From assembly GCF_019396385.1 (NCBI RefSeq), contig NZ_JAHKRN010000015.1, forward strand, positions 1 to 64,000: DNA of 64,000 nt, in the 5' to 3' direction. The DNA is from Nonomuraea harbinensis (GTDB lineage: Bacteria; Actinomycetota; Actinomycetes; Streptosporangiales; Streptosporangiaceae). Numbering within the stretch: the stretch's first letter is position 1; every line of letters begins with the position of its first letter. Positions 17,077 through 25,264 of the stretch are shown here, one piece after another. The notes under the pieces were generated by a model, which saw only the letters and a program-made list of their open reading frames with translations, was not told the DNA's origin and made no database searches. The translations under genes were made by a program, and so were the position numbers.

Positions 17077-18957
17077 ATGCCTTCCAGCGGCAGCGGCCTC
17101 GAGCCGTATGTCGGCCTGACCGCCTATCGCCGAGAGGACGCGGCGCGATTCTTCGGGAGGGAAACCGAGGCCCACACTCTCGCGCGCCTGTGGCGGCATC
17201 ACCGGCTGACGATTCTGCACGGTCCCTCGGGTGTGGGGAAGACATCGCTGGTGGCGGCCGGTGTGCTGCCTCTTCTGAGAAGCTCTGACGTGTTGCCCCC
17301 GGGGAGCGTGCGGCGCCCCTCCGTCGTGCCGGCCGCCGCCATCCTCGACGACAGCGATCCGCACGCCTTCGCCCTGATGTCGTCATGGTCGCCGTACGAG
17401 CACCCACTCCGGTTCTCCGGCCTCACCATCAGCACTTTTCTGCGCTGGCACCATTGGAACCCGAACGGTGGGACGGCCATGGCCGTGTTCGACCACGCGG
17501 AGGAACTCTTCACCGCGTTCCGTCGGCATCCGGACAGTCACATCCATCTTCTCGACCAGTTGAGTGCCGCGCTCAGCGGAAATCTCCCGCTGAATCTCCT
17601 CGTCGTCATCGCAGATGAGCATTTCGAGCAGCTGCGACACCATGAAGGACTGCGCGCGCACATGAGCTCGGAGGCGTCCGTCCGGCTCGGGCCGCTCACC
17701 GTCGATGCCGCCCTGGAGGCATGTCGAGGGCCACTCGCGAACATCGGACGAGAGTTCGCTCCCGGCGTGGCCGAGAAACTCGTGAAAGACCTGCGGGCCG
17801 ACTCCGCCGGCGTGGAGCCGGCTCATCTTCAACTGGTCTGCGGGGCTCTGTGGAAGTCCACGAGTGAGAGGAGCATCCCCATCACGGCCGCGGACCTCGT
17901 GGACGTGAACGAAGTGCTGGCCGAGCACTGTGATCGCATCCTCCAGGAGGTGGCGCGCGATCGGCTGGACGGGGATGTGAAGCAGTTGGCCGCGTGGTTG
18001 CGCCAGATCGCGACCTACGGGACGGATGACGGGGAGCTCCCGCCACCAGTCATACAGGCGCTTGTTCAAGGCCGGATCCTGCGCTACGGCGAGAAACAGT
18101 GTTACGAGATGCCCGCACGCCTAGCGCCGCCCTTCTTGAGCATGTCGTTCGGACGGCAGCCGCCGGAGCCACCCCATCACCTGTCGACCATCGAGGCCGC
18201 GTTGCAGCGGGGCTGGTTCGAGTTCGCCGCCAAGCAGGCGGAGCGGGCTCTCGTGAGCCCAGCCGACGCCAGGGAACGAGCTCGCGTCCACTCCTTGGCA
18301 GGAGACGCGGCCTACCTGCAGAACGACTTCGACGGGGCGATCGCGCACTATCGGAAGGCGGCTAAGACGTACACCATGCTCCGCGGCACTGACCGCATCG
18401 TCGCTACCCTCCTGGCCGCCGTCGGCCGGATCCTGGTCGATCAAGGCGCCTACCAAGCTGCCGTCGATGAGTTGCGGGGAGCGGTCACGCGGAGTCCGGA
18501 ACCGGTGATCCTCACTGAGCTGGCCTGGGCGTTGTGGTACATCGGGCATGAAAGCGGCGCGGTCGACATGCTGGACGTGGCGCTTCGCTCGGGAAACAAC
18601 CAGGTCGAGGCGCTGCGCGTCCGTGGTGAGATCCTCTCGGATGTCGAGCCTCAGGCCGCGCTGCGCGATCTCGATCGGGTCCGGCCTCATGAGTTGGCCT
18701 CCACCCGCGCCGCCTACGCGCTCGCTCTGGCGCTGAGCGGAGACGTGAAGAGGGCGGTCAGGGTACTGCCGATCGTGGACGCGGACAGCGACGCCGCAAC
18801 CTTGCTGCGGACCGCACGCGTCATGAAGACGGCGGGGCGGGATGCGGAGGCGGCACGCCTGGCACGGCAAGCCCAGCAGACCGCGAGCCGCAAGCCGCTC
18901 CCTCCACGGTTGACAGCGCAGGCCGAACTTCTCACCACGACCCGGCCCGAGAACTGA
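17077..18957 (+). CDS. nSTAND1-type NTPase with C-terminal TPR-like repeats
   Basis: This is a 626-residue P-loop NTPase of the novel STAND 1 group. The N-terminus has the hallmark PYVGLTAYRREDAARFFGRE at 10-29, then Walker A GPSGVGKTS at 49-57 and a Walker B-like AVFDHAEELF at about 136-145, where family members normally have DQFEELF. The acidic pair after a His is thus slightly unusual. A helical mid-region is followed by TPR-like repeats from about residue 375 to the end (for example DAAYLQNDFDGAIAHYRKAA). No effector domain is fused. I chose ATG 17077 because the longer GTG 17026 form adds residues unlike the family; the ribosome site is weak either way. It lies 25 bases before the KAP-NACHT gene and is probably co-transcribed. 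Confidence 0.8.
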   Translation: MPSSGSGLEPYVGLTAYRREDAARFFGRETEAHTLARLWRHHRLTILHGPSGVGKTSLVAAGVLPLLRSSDVLPPGSVRRPSVVPAAAILDDSDPHAFALMSSWSPYEHPLRFSGLTISTFLRWHHWNPNGGTAMAVFDHAEELFTAFRRHPDSHIHLLDQLSAALSGNLPLNLLVVIADEHFEQLRHHEGLRAHMSSEASVRLGPLTVDAALEACRGPLANIGREFAPGVAEKLVKDLRADSAGVEPAHLQLVCGALWKSTSERSIPITAADLVDVNEVLAEHCDRILQEVARDRLDGDVKQLAAWLRQIATYGTDDGELPPPVIQALVQGRILRYGEKQCYEMPARLAPPFLSMSFGRQPPEPPHHLSTIEAALQRGWFEFAAKQAERALVSPADARERARVHSLAGDAAYLQNDFDGAIAHYRKAAKTYTMLRGTDRIVATLLAAVGRILVDQGAYQAAVDELRGAVTRSPEPVILTELAWALWYIGHESGAVDMLDVALRSGNNQVEALRVRGEILSDVEPQAALRDLDRVRPHELASTRAAYALALALSGDVKRAVRVLPIVDADSDAATLLRTARVMKTAGRDAEAARLARQAQQTASRKPLPPRLTAQAELLTTTRPEN

Positions 18958-18982
18958 CGATCTGGCCCTCCGCGTTCGCCGT

Positions 18983-21481
18983 GTGTTGAATCGAAGCATG
19001 GTGCGTGGACGGTGGGCATGGGCGTTGCCGATGCTGCTCGTGCTCATCTCGCAGGCCGGCGTCGACCGGCGTCCCGTGGTCGTCGTGCACGCCTCTTCCC
19101 TGCTGGAGCGTTACTGGCCCGGCTTGCTGGTGGCCGTCATGGCGATCCACCTGGTGTCCCTGTTGCTCCTGAGGCGGCGACGGAAGAAGTCGACGATCGG
19201 CGACATGACGCCTCAGGGGGACCGGGCAAGCGAATCCCGCGGATTCACCCTCAGCGACGAACCAGTCATGGAAGACGCTCTCAAGAGGTACGAGTACGTC
19301 GACTGTCTCGCAGAGCTCGCCCGGTCGGCGACCCCGCCCATGGTCATCGGGGTGTTCGGTGAGTGGGGGAGCGGCAAGACCTCGATGCTCCACCAGGTGC
19401 GCGCCCGGCTGGACGACGACTCCTCCGGATGCGCCACGGTGTGGTTCGACTCCTGGCTGCACCAGTACGACGAGAACCCGGTGCTGCCCCTGCTCCATGC
19501 GATCGTCACCGATCTCGGGCTGGACGGCAGAGAGAACGTCACCGGGGCGCTGCGCACTGTCTCCGAGGCGCTTGGCTCCCTGATCCTCTCGTCCACGATC
19601 AATGTCAACCCGCCCTTCGTGCAACGTGCCCTGAAGGCGTACGGAGAGGAGAAGTTCCGCCTTCGATCCGAACGCTCTCGCTTGGACCAGCACCTGAGCA
19701 GGCTGATCGCGACGGTTCTGCGTGAACGGAAGAAGAGCCGCCTGGTGGTGTTCATCGACGACCTGGACCGGTGCCACGTCGACAAGATCACGGCGCTGCT
19801 GGAGGCCCTGAAGCTGTACTTCAGCCGCGACAACTGCGTCTTCGTCCTGGGCGTCGCCAAGGCGCCGCTGGCGGCGGCGCTGAAGGAGAAGTATCAGGAC
19901 CCGGTCGGGGAGTATCTCGACAAGATCGTCCAGTTCCCCTTCGAGATGCCCAGGCTCTCGGCGAGCGCCTTCGCCGCCTATGTGGAAGGGCTGCTCAACC
20001 ACGACATTCACGCCACGAAGAGCCTGCTCGTCTGCGGGTTACGGGCGAATCCGCGTGCCATCAAACGCTTCGTCAACGTGCTCATCCTGCAGGACCGGGT
20101 GGCCAGGGCCAGGGAGCTCGACCCGTACGAGGTCCGCGTCCTCGCAGCCGTCCTCCTGATCAGGGACGGAGACGCGGACTTCTACGTACGGCTGATGAAC
20201 GACCCCACGTTGCTCAAGCGGATCGCCGAGGACCTGGAGACCGCGGGGGAGGACCCGCTGCCGGCTTGGCCCGCTCTGCCTCTGCGGATAGTGGCGGAAC
20301 TCGCCGAGTCCGGCACCAGCGTTCCTGACAGTGTCAGCGCCTACATCGACCTGGTCCGGGAGTCGCCGGTACCGCAGTCAGGCGATCTGGTGGACACCGT
20401 CGCGCCGCCACCCAGGGAACAGCCCTCCGCCTCCGAGGATGCCGTGCCCGAGGCGAGCCGGCTGAGCCGGGACGCGCTGGAGGACGCGCTCGCGACGCTG
20501 GCCGAGCGGGTGCGCCGGCGGGTGGGCCAGGTGGTCGGCGAAGGCGAGCTCCTGACGCCGCTGGTGCGCTTCCCCGAGGAGAGCGAGGCCCGCCCGGCCT
20601 CGATCGACGAGATCCTGGCCCAGGGGACGAGGCTGCTGATCGGCGGCCGGCCCGGCACGGGCAAGTCCGTTCTCGCCGCGGGCCTGGCACGGCGGCACAA
20701 CGAGGTCGGGAAGCACGCTGCCGCTGTGGCGGTGTTCCTTCCGTTTCGGGCACTCCGGGCAGACATCGCGGAGTTCGACCGGATGCTGACGCACGCGCTG
20801 GTCGAGGAGTACCAGATCTCGATCGCGGACGCGTACGCGATCGTCCAGCGCGGCTCGCTGGTTCTCGTGCTCGACGGGCTGGACGAGATCGGCGACGCCC
20901 GGCGGGCGGCCGTCGTGACGCGGGCCGTGCGCTGGGCCGATCTGGCCGGGGCCGGGATCATCATGACGGACCGCGACCCGGCCGCGACCCGGCCGGGCTT
21001 CCGGCTGCTCACGGTGGAGGGCGTCGTCCCGGTGGAGGGCCGGCGGTTGCTGCGCCGCGTGCTCGGCGAACATGGCGCGGACCCGCCGCACCTGCCTGAC
21101 GACCTGCTCGGCTCACCCTCACTGCTCGCCGCGCTGACCCGCGACCCCGCTTGGATCGGTGAGCTGCCCAGGCGGCCCGTGGACTTCCTGCCCTGGTTCG
21201 CCGGCTGGGCGACGCGCAGGACGGCCGAGGCCGGGTTCGGCGTGGAGGCCGTGGCGACCGCGCTCGCCGGGATCGCGCGGTTGGTGGCCGAGACCGGGCA
21301 GGAGGTGTTCAGCAGCGACGACCCGGATGTCAGGACCGTGTTCCGCCGCTCCGGGATCAAGGGCATGGAAGTGCCCAGCCTGCTCCAGGCCGCCGTGGTG
21401 GCCGGCCTGTTCAGGCAGGTGGGCCCGGAGGCCTACCACTTCGTGCATCCACGCCTGGTGGATCTGCTCGCGGACGGTTGA
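18983..21481 (+). CDS. Membrane-anchored KAP NTPase fused to a NACHT-like NTPase
   Basis: This 832-residue protein has two different P-loop NTPase modules in one chain. Two hydrophobic segments (about 12-25 and 44-63) anchor the N-terminus, followed by a basic RRRRKK stop. The KAP module has Walker A FGEWGSGKTS at about 125-134 and Walker B LVVFIDDLDRC at about 254-264, then FVLGV and the NPRAIKRFVN sensor region typical of KAP ATPases. A Pro/Ser linker near 455-475 leads to a second module with Walker A GGRPGTGKS near 553 and NACHT-type Walker B LVLVLDGLDEIGD near 626. Start is GTG 18983 or ATG 18998. KAP proteins act at membranes and some serve in phage defence; the fusion to NACHT suggests signal sensing, an inference. 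Confidence 0.85.
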   Translation: MLNRSMVRGRWAWALPMLLVLISQAGVDRRPVVVVHASSLLERYWPGLLVAVMAIHLVSLLLLRRRRKKSTIGDMTPQGDRASESRGFTLSDEPVMEDALKRYEYVDCLAELARSATPPMVIGVFGEWGSGKTSMLHQVRARLDDDSSGCATVWFDSWLHQYDENPVLPLLHAIVTDLGLDGRENVTGALRTVSEALGSLILSSTINVNPPFVQRALKAYGEEKFRLRSERSRLDQHLSRLIATVLRERKKSRLVVFIDDLDRCHVDKITALLEALKLYFSRDNCVFVLGVAKAPLAAALKEKYQDPVGEYLDKIVQFPFEMPRLSASAFAAYVEGLLNHDIHATKSLLVCGLRANPRAIKRFVNVLILQDRVARARELDPYEVRVLAAVLLIRDGDADFYVRLMNDPTLLKRIAEDLETAGEDPLPAWPALPLRIVAELAESGTSVPDSVSAYIDLVRESPVPQSGDLVDTVAPPPREQPSASEDAVPEASRLSRDALEDALATLAERVRRRVGQVVGEGELLTPLVRFPEESEARPASIDEILAQGTRLLIGGRPGTGKSVLAAGLARRHNEVGKHAAAVAVFLPFRALRADIAEFDRMLTHALVEEYQISIADAYAIVQRGSLVLVLDGLDEIGDARRAAVVTRAVRWADLAGAGIIMTDRDPAATRPGFRLLTVEGVVPVEGRRLLRRVLGEHGADPPHLPDDLLGSPSLLAALTRDPAWIGELPRRPVDFLPWFAGWATRRTAEAGFGVEAVATALAGIARLVAETGQEVFSSDDPDVRTVFRRSGIKGMEVPSLLQAAVVAGLFRQVGPEAYHFVHPRLVDLLADG

Positions 21482-21486
21482 CGGGG

Positions 21487-22602
21487 TCAGCCGTCGGAGC
21501 CCATGGCGATGGTCTGCGACACCTCGGCGTGCCGTTCGGCTTCCTCCTCGGCGAAGCGGGCTTCGTCCAGTTTGTCGGCGATCTCCTCGTCCTGCTTCAT
21601 CAGCGCCTCCAGCGACTGGCCGGCCATCTCCAGCACGCCCATGTCCGCGTACGCCTGCTGCAGCCGCGGGCTCCACAGCCCGATGTCCTTGACGCACGGC
21701 ACGATGCGGCTGAACAGCAGGGACCGGAACAGCCGGAGGTACTCCGACTGGTCCACCGCGACCATGGCCTCGTCCACCTCGGCCCTGGTCAGGCCGAGGT
21801 TCTCCCAGGTCTCCCGGCCGCGCAGGCGGTCGCGCATCAGGTAGCAGCCCTCGATGACGAAGTCCTCGCGCTCGCGCAGCTCGGCCTCCGACAGCTGCCG
21901 GTAGTAGTCGCGCAGCGCCATCCGGCCGAAGGCGACGTGCCGGGCCTCGTCCTGCATGACGTAGGCGAGGATCTGCTTGGGCAGCGGCTTGGTGGTGATG
22001 TCGCGCATCACGCCGAAGGCCGCGAGGGCGAGACCTTCGATCAGCACCTGCATCCCCAGGTAGGGCATGTCCCAGCGGGAGTCGCTCAGCGTGGACTCCA
22101 GCAGGGACTTCAGGTACGGGTTGATCGGGTAGGCGAGGCCGACCTTCTCCTGGAGGAAGCGGGCGTAGGTCTCGGCGTGGCGGGCCTCGTCCATCGTCTG
22201 GGTGGCCGCGTAGAACTTGGAGTCGAGGTCAGGCACCGATTCCACGATCTTGGCCGAGCAGATCATCGCGCCCTGCTCACCGTGCAGGAACTGGGAGAAC
22301 TGCCAGGACGCGTTGTGCAGCCGCACGTCCTTACGCTGCTTGTCGTCCATCCGCTCCCACAGCGGGGTGCCGTAGATGGCGATGGTCTGGTCGGGGATGC
22401 CGAGGATGTCGTACGGATCGACTTCGAGGTCCCAGTCGATCCGCTTGGTGGAGTCCCACTGCTTGTCCTTGCCCTTCTGGTACAAGGCCAGCATGCGGTC
22501 CCTGCCGTCGTCGTACTCCCAGGTGAACTTCGTGGTTCCGGCCATTTCCACGTTCCACGTGGCCAGGCCTGCGGGGATGGTGTAGAGCTCGTGGGTCGAC
22601 AT
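21487..22602 (-). CDS. Ferritin-like diiron protein (AurF/R2-like oxygenase candidate)
   Basis: This 371-residue all-helical protein has two carboxylate-histidine iron motifs, MDEARHAETYARF near residue 150 and MQDEARHVAFGRM near 225, and further Glu residues (HGEQGA near 120, IEGLALAAF near 195). That set suits a non-haem diiron centre. Overall it resembles ferritin-like oxygenases rather than storage ferritins. The ATG at 22602 is preceded by GGAGGTCCG. It is convergent with the KAP-NACHT gene (six bases apart) and divergent from a TetR regulator whose shared promoter carries two operators. The regulator therefore likely controls this gene in response to the enzyme's substrate or an iron/oxygen-linked ligand. 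Substrate unknown. Confidence 0.8.
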   Translation of the reverse strand: MSTHELYTIPAGLATWNVEMAGTTKFTWEYDDGRDRMLALYQKGKDKQWDSTKRIDWDLEVDPYDILGIPDQTIAIYGTPLWERMDDKQRKDVRLHNASWQFSQFLHGEQGAMICSAKIVESVPDLDSKFYAATQTMDEARHAETYARFLQEKVGLAYPINPYLKSLLESTLSDSRWDMPYLGMQVLIEGLALAAFGVMRDITTKPLPKQILAYVMQDEARHVAFGRMALRDYYRQLSEAELREREDFVIEGCYLMRDRLRGRETWENLGLTRAEVDEAMVAVDQSEYLRLFRSLLFSRIVPCVKDIGLWSPRLQQAYADMGVLEMAGQSLEALMKQDEEIADKLDEARFAEEEAERHAEVSQTIAMGSDG

Positions 22603-22622
22603 CGGACCTCCGGAGGGGGGCG

Positions 22623-22666
22623 ACGTACACCGTACGTTCCTTGGAGGCTTGCACGTACGCTGTACG
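22623..22666. promoter_or_regulatory. Twin TetR-type operators in divergent promoter
   Basis: Two copies of the palindrome CGTAC-NNN-GTACG lie between the divergent genes: 22624-22636 (ACC centre; the arms extend to 22623-22637) and 22654-22666 (GCT centre). Their centres are 30 bases apart, close to three helical turns, a spacing that suits cooperative binding of two TetR dimers. The sites sit between the start codons at 22602 and 22686, so the divergently encoded TetR protein is the obvious ligand. Confidence 0.8.
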
Positions 22667-22685
22667 CGCGTCAATAGAATGCAGT

Positions 22686-23333
22686 GTGACCACCCAGCCG
22701 CTGTCCCGGGCCCGGATCGTCGCCGCCGCGGTCGAGCTGATCGAGCGCGAGGGCGCCGACGCCGTCTCCATGCGGCGCATCGCCTCCGAGCTGGGGGTCG
22801 GCGTGATGTCGCTCTACAACCACGTGCCCAACAAGGGCGCCCTGCTCGACGGCGTGGCCGAGAGCGTGCTCAGCGAGATCGAGTTCACCGACGACCCGGA
22901 GGCCCACTGGGCCGACCGGGTCCGCATGCAGGCGCGCGCCTTCCGCCAGATCGCCCACCACTACCCGCGCTGCACCATGCTCGTCGTCAGCCGCCAGCTC
23001 CACAGCCACGCCGGGCTGCTGCCCGTCGAGCGGGCCCTGGCCACGCTGCGCAGCGCCGGGTTCGACGGCGCCGACGCGGTGCGGGTGCTGCGGCTGTTCA
23101 TCGCGTTCATCGTCGGCTCGCTGCTGCGCGAGGTCGGCGTGACGCCCGCCTTCGCCCCCGGCCGCAGCTCGACGATCGACCCCGAGGAGGTGGATCCCGA
23201 GCTGTTCCCCGAGGTGAGCGCGCTGTCCGAGCTGCTGGGCTCCTGCGACCACGAGGCGGAGTTCGCGTTCGGGGTGGAGCTGTTCGTCCAGGCGATCGCG
23301 GTGCACCCGGCGAGGAGGGAGGGCACCCGGTGA
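22686..23333 (+). CDS. TetR family transcriptional regulator
   Basis: This is a DNA-binding repressor of about 215 residues. The N-terminal HTH is IVAAAVELIEREGADAVSM then RRIASELGVGVMSLYNHVPN followed by KGALLDGVAESVL, a classic TetR layout. The C-terminal part is the variable ligand-binding and dimerisation domain of the TetR_C type, with a long helical run around RVLRLFIAFIVGSLL. GTG 22686 is chosen since the residues after it match family starts and an upstream extension would cross the second operator. It probably represses itself and the divergent ferritin-like gene through the twin palindromes at 22623-22666. The ligand cannot be inferred. Confidence 0.9.
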   Translation: MTTQPLSRARIVAAAVELIEREGADAVSMRRIASELGVGVMSLYNHVPNKGALLDGVAESVLSEIEFTDDPEAHWADRVRMQARAFRQIAHHYPRCTMLVVSRQLHSHAGLLPVERALATLRSAGFDGADAVRVLRLFIAFIVGSLLREVGVTPAFAPGRSSTIDPEEVDPELFPEVSALSELLGSCDHEAEFAFGVELFVQAIAVHPARREGTR

Positions 23334-23358
23334 CCCGCGGATGCCCTCCGGCGTCCGG

Positions 23359-23835
23359 CTAGTACCAGTTGTGCGACCTGAAGTGCCCCCAGGCGCCGCA
23401 CGGCTTACCGTACCTCCCCTTGATGTAGGACAGCCCCCAGCGGATCTGGGTCCTCGGGTTGTGCCGCCAGTCCTTGCCCGCTCCCCGCATCTTGCCGCCG
23501 GGCAGCGCCTGCGGGATGCCGTAGGCGCCGGACGAACGGTTCACGGCGCGGTGGTTCCAGCCGCTCTCCCTGGTCCACAGGTTGTCCAGGCAGTGGAACT
23601 CGCGCAGGCCCCATGACCTGCGCACCACCTGGTCGAGGGCGAAACGCTTGCTGGTGCTTCTCGGACGGTGGGCAGGGACGCGCGGTTCCGCGCTGGTCCG
23701 CCACGTACGGACCACCATGGGCGCGTCGTCGGCGCCCTCCGTCTCGGCCGTGGCCGCGACCTCCATCCCGCCGAGTGCGGCGGTGAGCGCGGCCAGGGTC
23801 ACGATCGTGCTGTGTAGCGTGCGCTTGCTGTTCAA
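23359..23835 (-). CDS. Secreted lytic-transglycosylase-like protein (copy 1)
   Basis: This 158-residue exported protein is likely a peptidoglycan-cleaving or remodelling enzyme. The TTG start at 23835 has GAGG six bases upstream and begins a signal peptide (MNSKRTLHSTIVTLAALTAA) with a cleavage region near VAATAE. The C-terminal 85 residues form the transglycosylase-like domain: catalytic-type Glu in RESGWNH, then GAYGIPQALPGGKM, NPRTQIRWGLSYI and the terminal GAWGHFRSHNWY. A close paralogue lies just upstream at 24177-24590 in the same orientation. Homologous proteins occur widely in actinomycetes and are often secreted during growth. Two copies in tandem suggest duplication. A long leader precedes it (see 23836-24176). 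Confidence 0.85.
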   Translation of the reverse strand: MNSKRTLHSTIVTLAALTAALGGMEVAATAETEGADDAPMVVRTWRTSAEPRVPAHRPRSTSKRFALDQVVRRSWGLREFHCLDNLWTRESGWNHRAVNRSSGAYGIPQALPGGKMRGAGKDWRHNPRTQIRWGLSYIKGRYGKPCGAWGHFRSHNWY

Positions 23836-24176
23836 GTCGATCCTCGCGGTCGGGTCGCGTGCGGACGGGCGCTCTCGCTTCCCCGGCGCCCCTGCCGGTC
23901 CGCGTCCGTGGCTCGGACGAGAAGGGTCCGCGCGGCCCTCCGGGATCCTTGATCCGCCCGGCTTCTCGCCGGACGGCCCGGAGAGCTCCACGACATGTCC
24001 TCTGAGCCGGTTTCTAGTACGCGCGACCGCGCGCGGTCAGAACCCGGGACACGCCAAGGACAGGTGTTTGCGGGATCGATGCGGATAAAGGGCGCTCTCG
24101 TTGGGCCCGGATTGATCGGCCCGGCGCCTCGATGGCCGGCGCTTTCCGCGAAACTCGCGCAAGCCTGAGGTTTGGA
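23836..24176 (-). other. Long untranslated leader/intergenic region of copy 1, with strong hairpins
   Basis: No gene is visible in these 341 bases. On the minus strand TACTAG (24019 to 24014) could be a -10 element, giving a leader of about 170 bases. Within it a nine-pair stem CCGcCCGGC/GCCGGaCGG (23954-23962 with 23968-23976, one mismatch, loop TTCTC on the plus strand) and GGATC/GATCC (23943-23955) predict a folded RNA. Actinobacterial peptidoglycan-hydrolase genes often carry c-di-AMP riboswitches, but I do not see the conserved ydaO core here. Confidence 0.35.
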
Positions 24177-24590
24177 TCAGTACCAGTGGTGGGATTGGAA
24201 GTGGCCCCAGGCGCGACACGGCGTGCCGTACCTCTTCTTGATGTAGCTCAGCCCCCAGGCGATCTGTGTCCTGGGGTTGGTGCGCCAGTCGCTCCCGTGC
24301 GAGGCCATCTTGCCGGCGGGCAGCGCCTGGGGGATGCCGTAGGCGCCGGAGTAACGGTTGCCGGCCCGGTGGTTCCAGCCGCTCTCGCGTTCCCAGAGCT
24401 TGACCAGGCATCTGAACTGGGTGGCGGCCCAGCCGCGCTTGTTCACCATCTTCTTGGCCATGGACTTGTTCTTGCTGCTCGTGCTGGTCGCACTCGTCTG
24501 GGAGCTCTGCGCCTGTGCGGCCGTGGCGCCGCCCGCAACCATGAGCGAGGCGCTCATGAGCAGGACGCTGGTACGGCGGAGCATGGGCAT
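24177..24590 (-). CDS. Secreted lytic-transglycosylase-like protein (copy 2)
   Basis: This 137-residue paralogue of the neighbouring 23359-23835 gene shares RESGWNHRA, YSGAYGIPQALPAGKM, NPRTQIAWGLSYIKKRYGTP and the terminal HFQSHHWY. The ATG at 24590 is preceded by AAAGGGAA, and the signal peptide is MPMLRRTSVLLMSASLMVAG with a likely cleavage after AQAQ. A Ser/Thr/Lys-rich linker joins the signal peptide to the catalytic-type domain, where the Glu of ERESGWN is retained. The predicted role is exported peptidoglycan cleavage or wall remodelling. The sequence divergence and separate promoters (each has its own 5' region) suggest the two copies are differently regulated. Confidence 0.87.
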   Translation of the reverse strand: MPMLRRTSVLLMSASLMVAGGATAAQAQSSQTSATSTSSKNKSMAKKMVNKRGWAATQFRCLVKLWERESGWNHRAGNRYSGAYGIPQALPAGKMASHGSDWRTNPRTQIAWGLSYIKKRYGTPCRAWGHFQSHHWY

Positions 24591-24644
24591 TCGGGTTCCC
24601 TTTCGCAGGAATCGGGGACCGCGCCACCCTGCCGGACTTGTCAC

Positions 24645-24687
24645 CTTTACTGCGAATTGACCATGGAAATGTAGATCGTCAGTAAAG
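24645..24687. promoter_or_regulatory. Perfect 8-bp inverted repeat upstream of transglycosylase copy 2
   Basis: CTTTACTG (24645-24652) and CAGTAAAG (24680-24687) form perfect arms around a 27-base spacer, in unusually A/T-rich DNA for this genome. It lies about 55 bases before the ATG at 24590 (minus strand). It could be a pair of regulator half-sites or the base of a leader stem. Confidence 0.4.
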
Positions 24688-24778
24688 ATCTCGATATATG
24701 CCTGTTGCTGGGCCTTCGGGGGATAAATGTGGATTAGGTCACGTTTTGGGGCTGACAGGCATCTCGTAAGGTCGGACC

Positions 24779-25264
24779 ATGAACGTTCGAGAGATCCCGG
24801 TCCGCACCCTGACGGACGAACCCACCACCCTCGCCGGCGTGGCCGGCGACAAGGCCCTGCTCATCGTCAACGTGGCCTCCAAGTGCGGGCTCACCCCGCA
24901 GTACACCGACCTCGTCAAGCTCCACCAGGAGTACGGCCCGCGCGGGTTCAGCGTGGTCGGCATGCCGTGCAACCAGTTCATGGGGCAGGAGCCGGGGAGC
25001 GCCGAGGAGATCCAGGAGTTCTGCTCGACCACGTACGGGGTCGACTTCCCGCTGCTGGCCAAGGCCGACGTGAACGGTCCCGACCGGCACGCCCTGTACG
25101 AGCGCCTCGTGCAGGCGCCGGACGCCGAGGGCGAGAGCGGCGACGTGCAGTGGAACTTCGAGAAGTTCCTCGTCGACCGCGACGGCCGGGTGGTGGCCCG
25201 CTTCCGCCCCCGCACCGTGCCGACGGACCCGGCGGTCCTGGCCGCCATCGAGAAGGTCCTCTGA
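24779..25264 (+). CDS. Glutathione peroxidase-family thiol peroxidase
   Basis: This 161-residue peroxidase reduces hydroperoxides. The active-site motif NVASKCGLTPQY places the peroxidatic Cys at residue 36, with the conserved MPCNQF at about 61-66 and WNFEKFLV near residue 125 providing the Gln/Trp/Asn of the catalytic tetrad. Actinomycetes lack glutathione, so this enzyme likely uses thioredoxin or mycothiol-linked reductants; the second conserved Cys in PCNQF is present, but the resolving Cys pattern of thioredoxin-type members is not certain. The start ATG 24779 follows TCTCGTAAGGTCGGACC. It is flanked by the divergent transglycosylase gene and the S41 peptidase and shows no obvious operon partner. 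Confidence 0.92.
   Translation: MNVREIPVRTLTDEPTTLAGVAGDKALLIVNVASKCGLTPQYTDLVKLHQEYGPRGFSVVGMPCNQFMGQEPGSAEEIQEFCSTTYGVDFPLLAKADVNGPDRHALYERLVQAPDAEGESGDVQWNFEKFLVDRDGRVVARFRPRTVPTDPAVLAAIEKVL

Noticed and set aside
23836-24013. c-di-AMP (ydaO-type) riboswitch before the transglycosylase gene
   Set aside because: Structured sequence is present, but the conserved ydaO core motifs are not visible; kept only as an unassigned leader.
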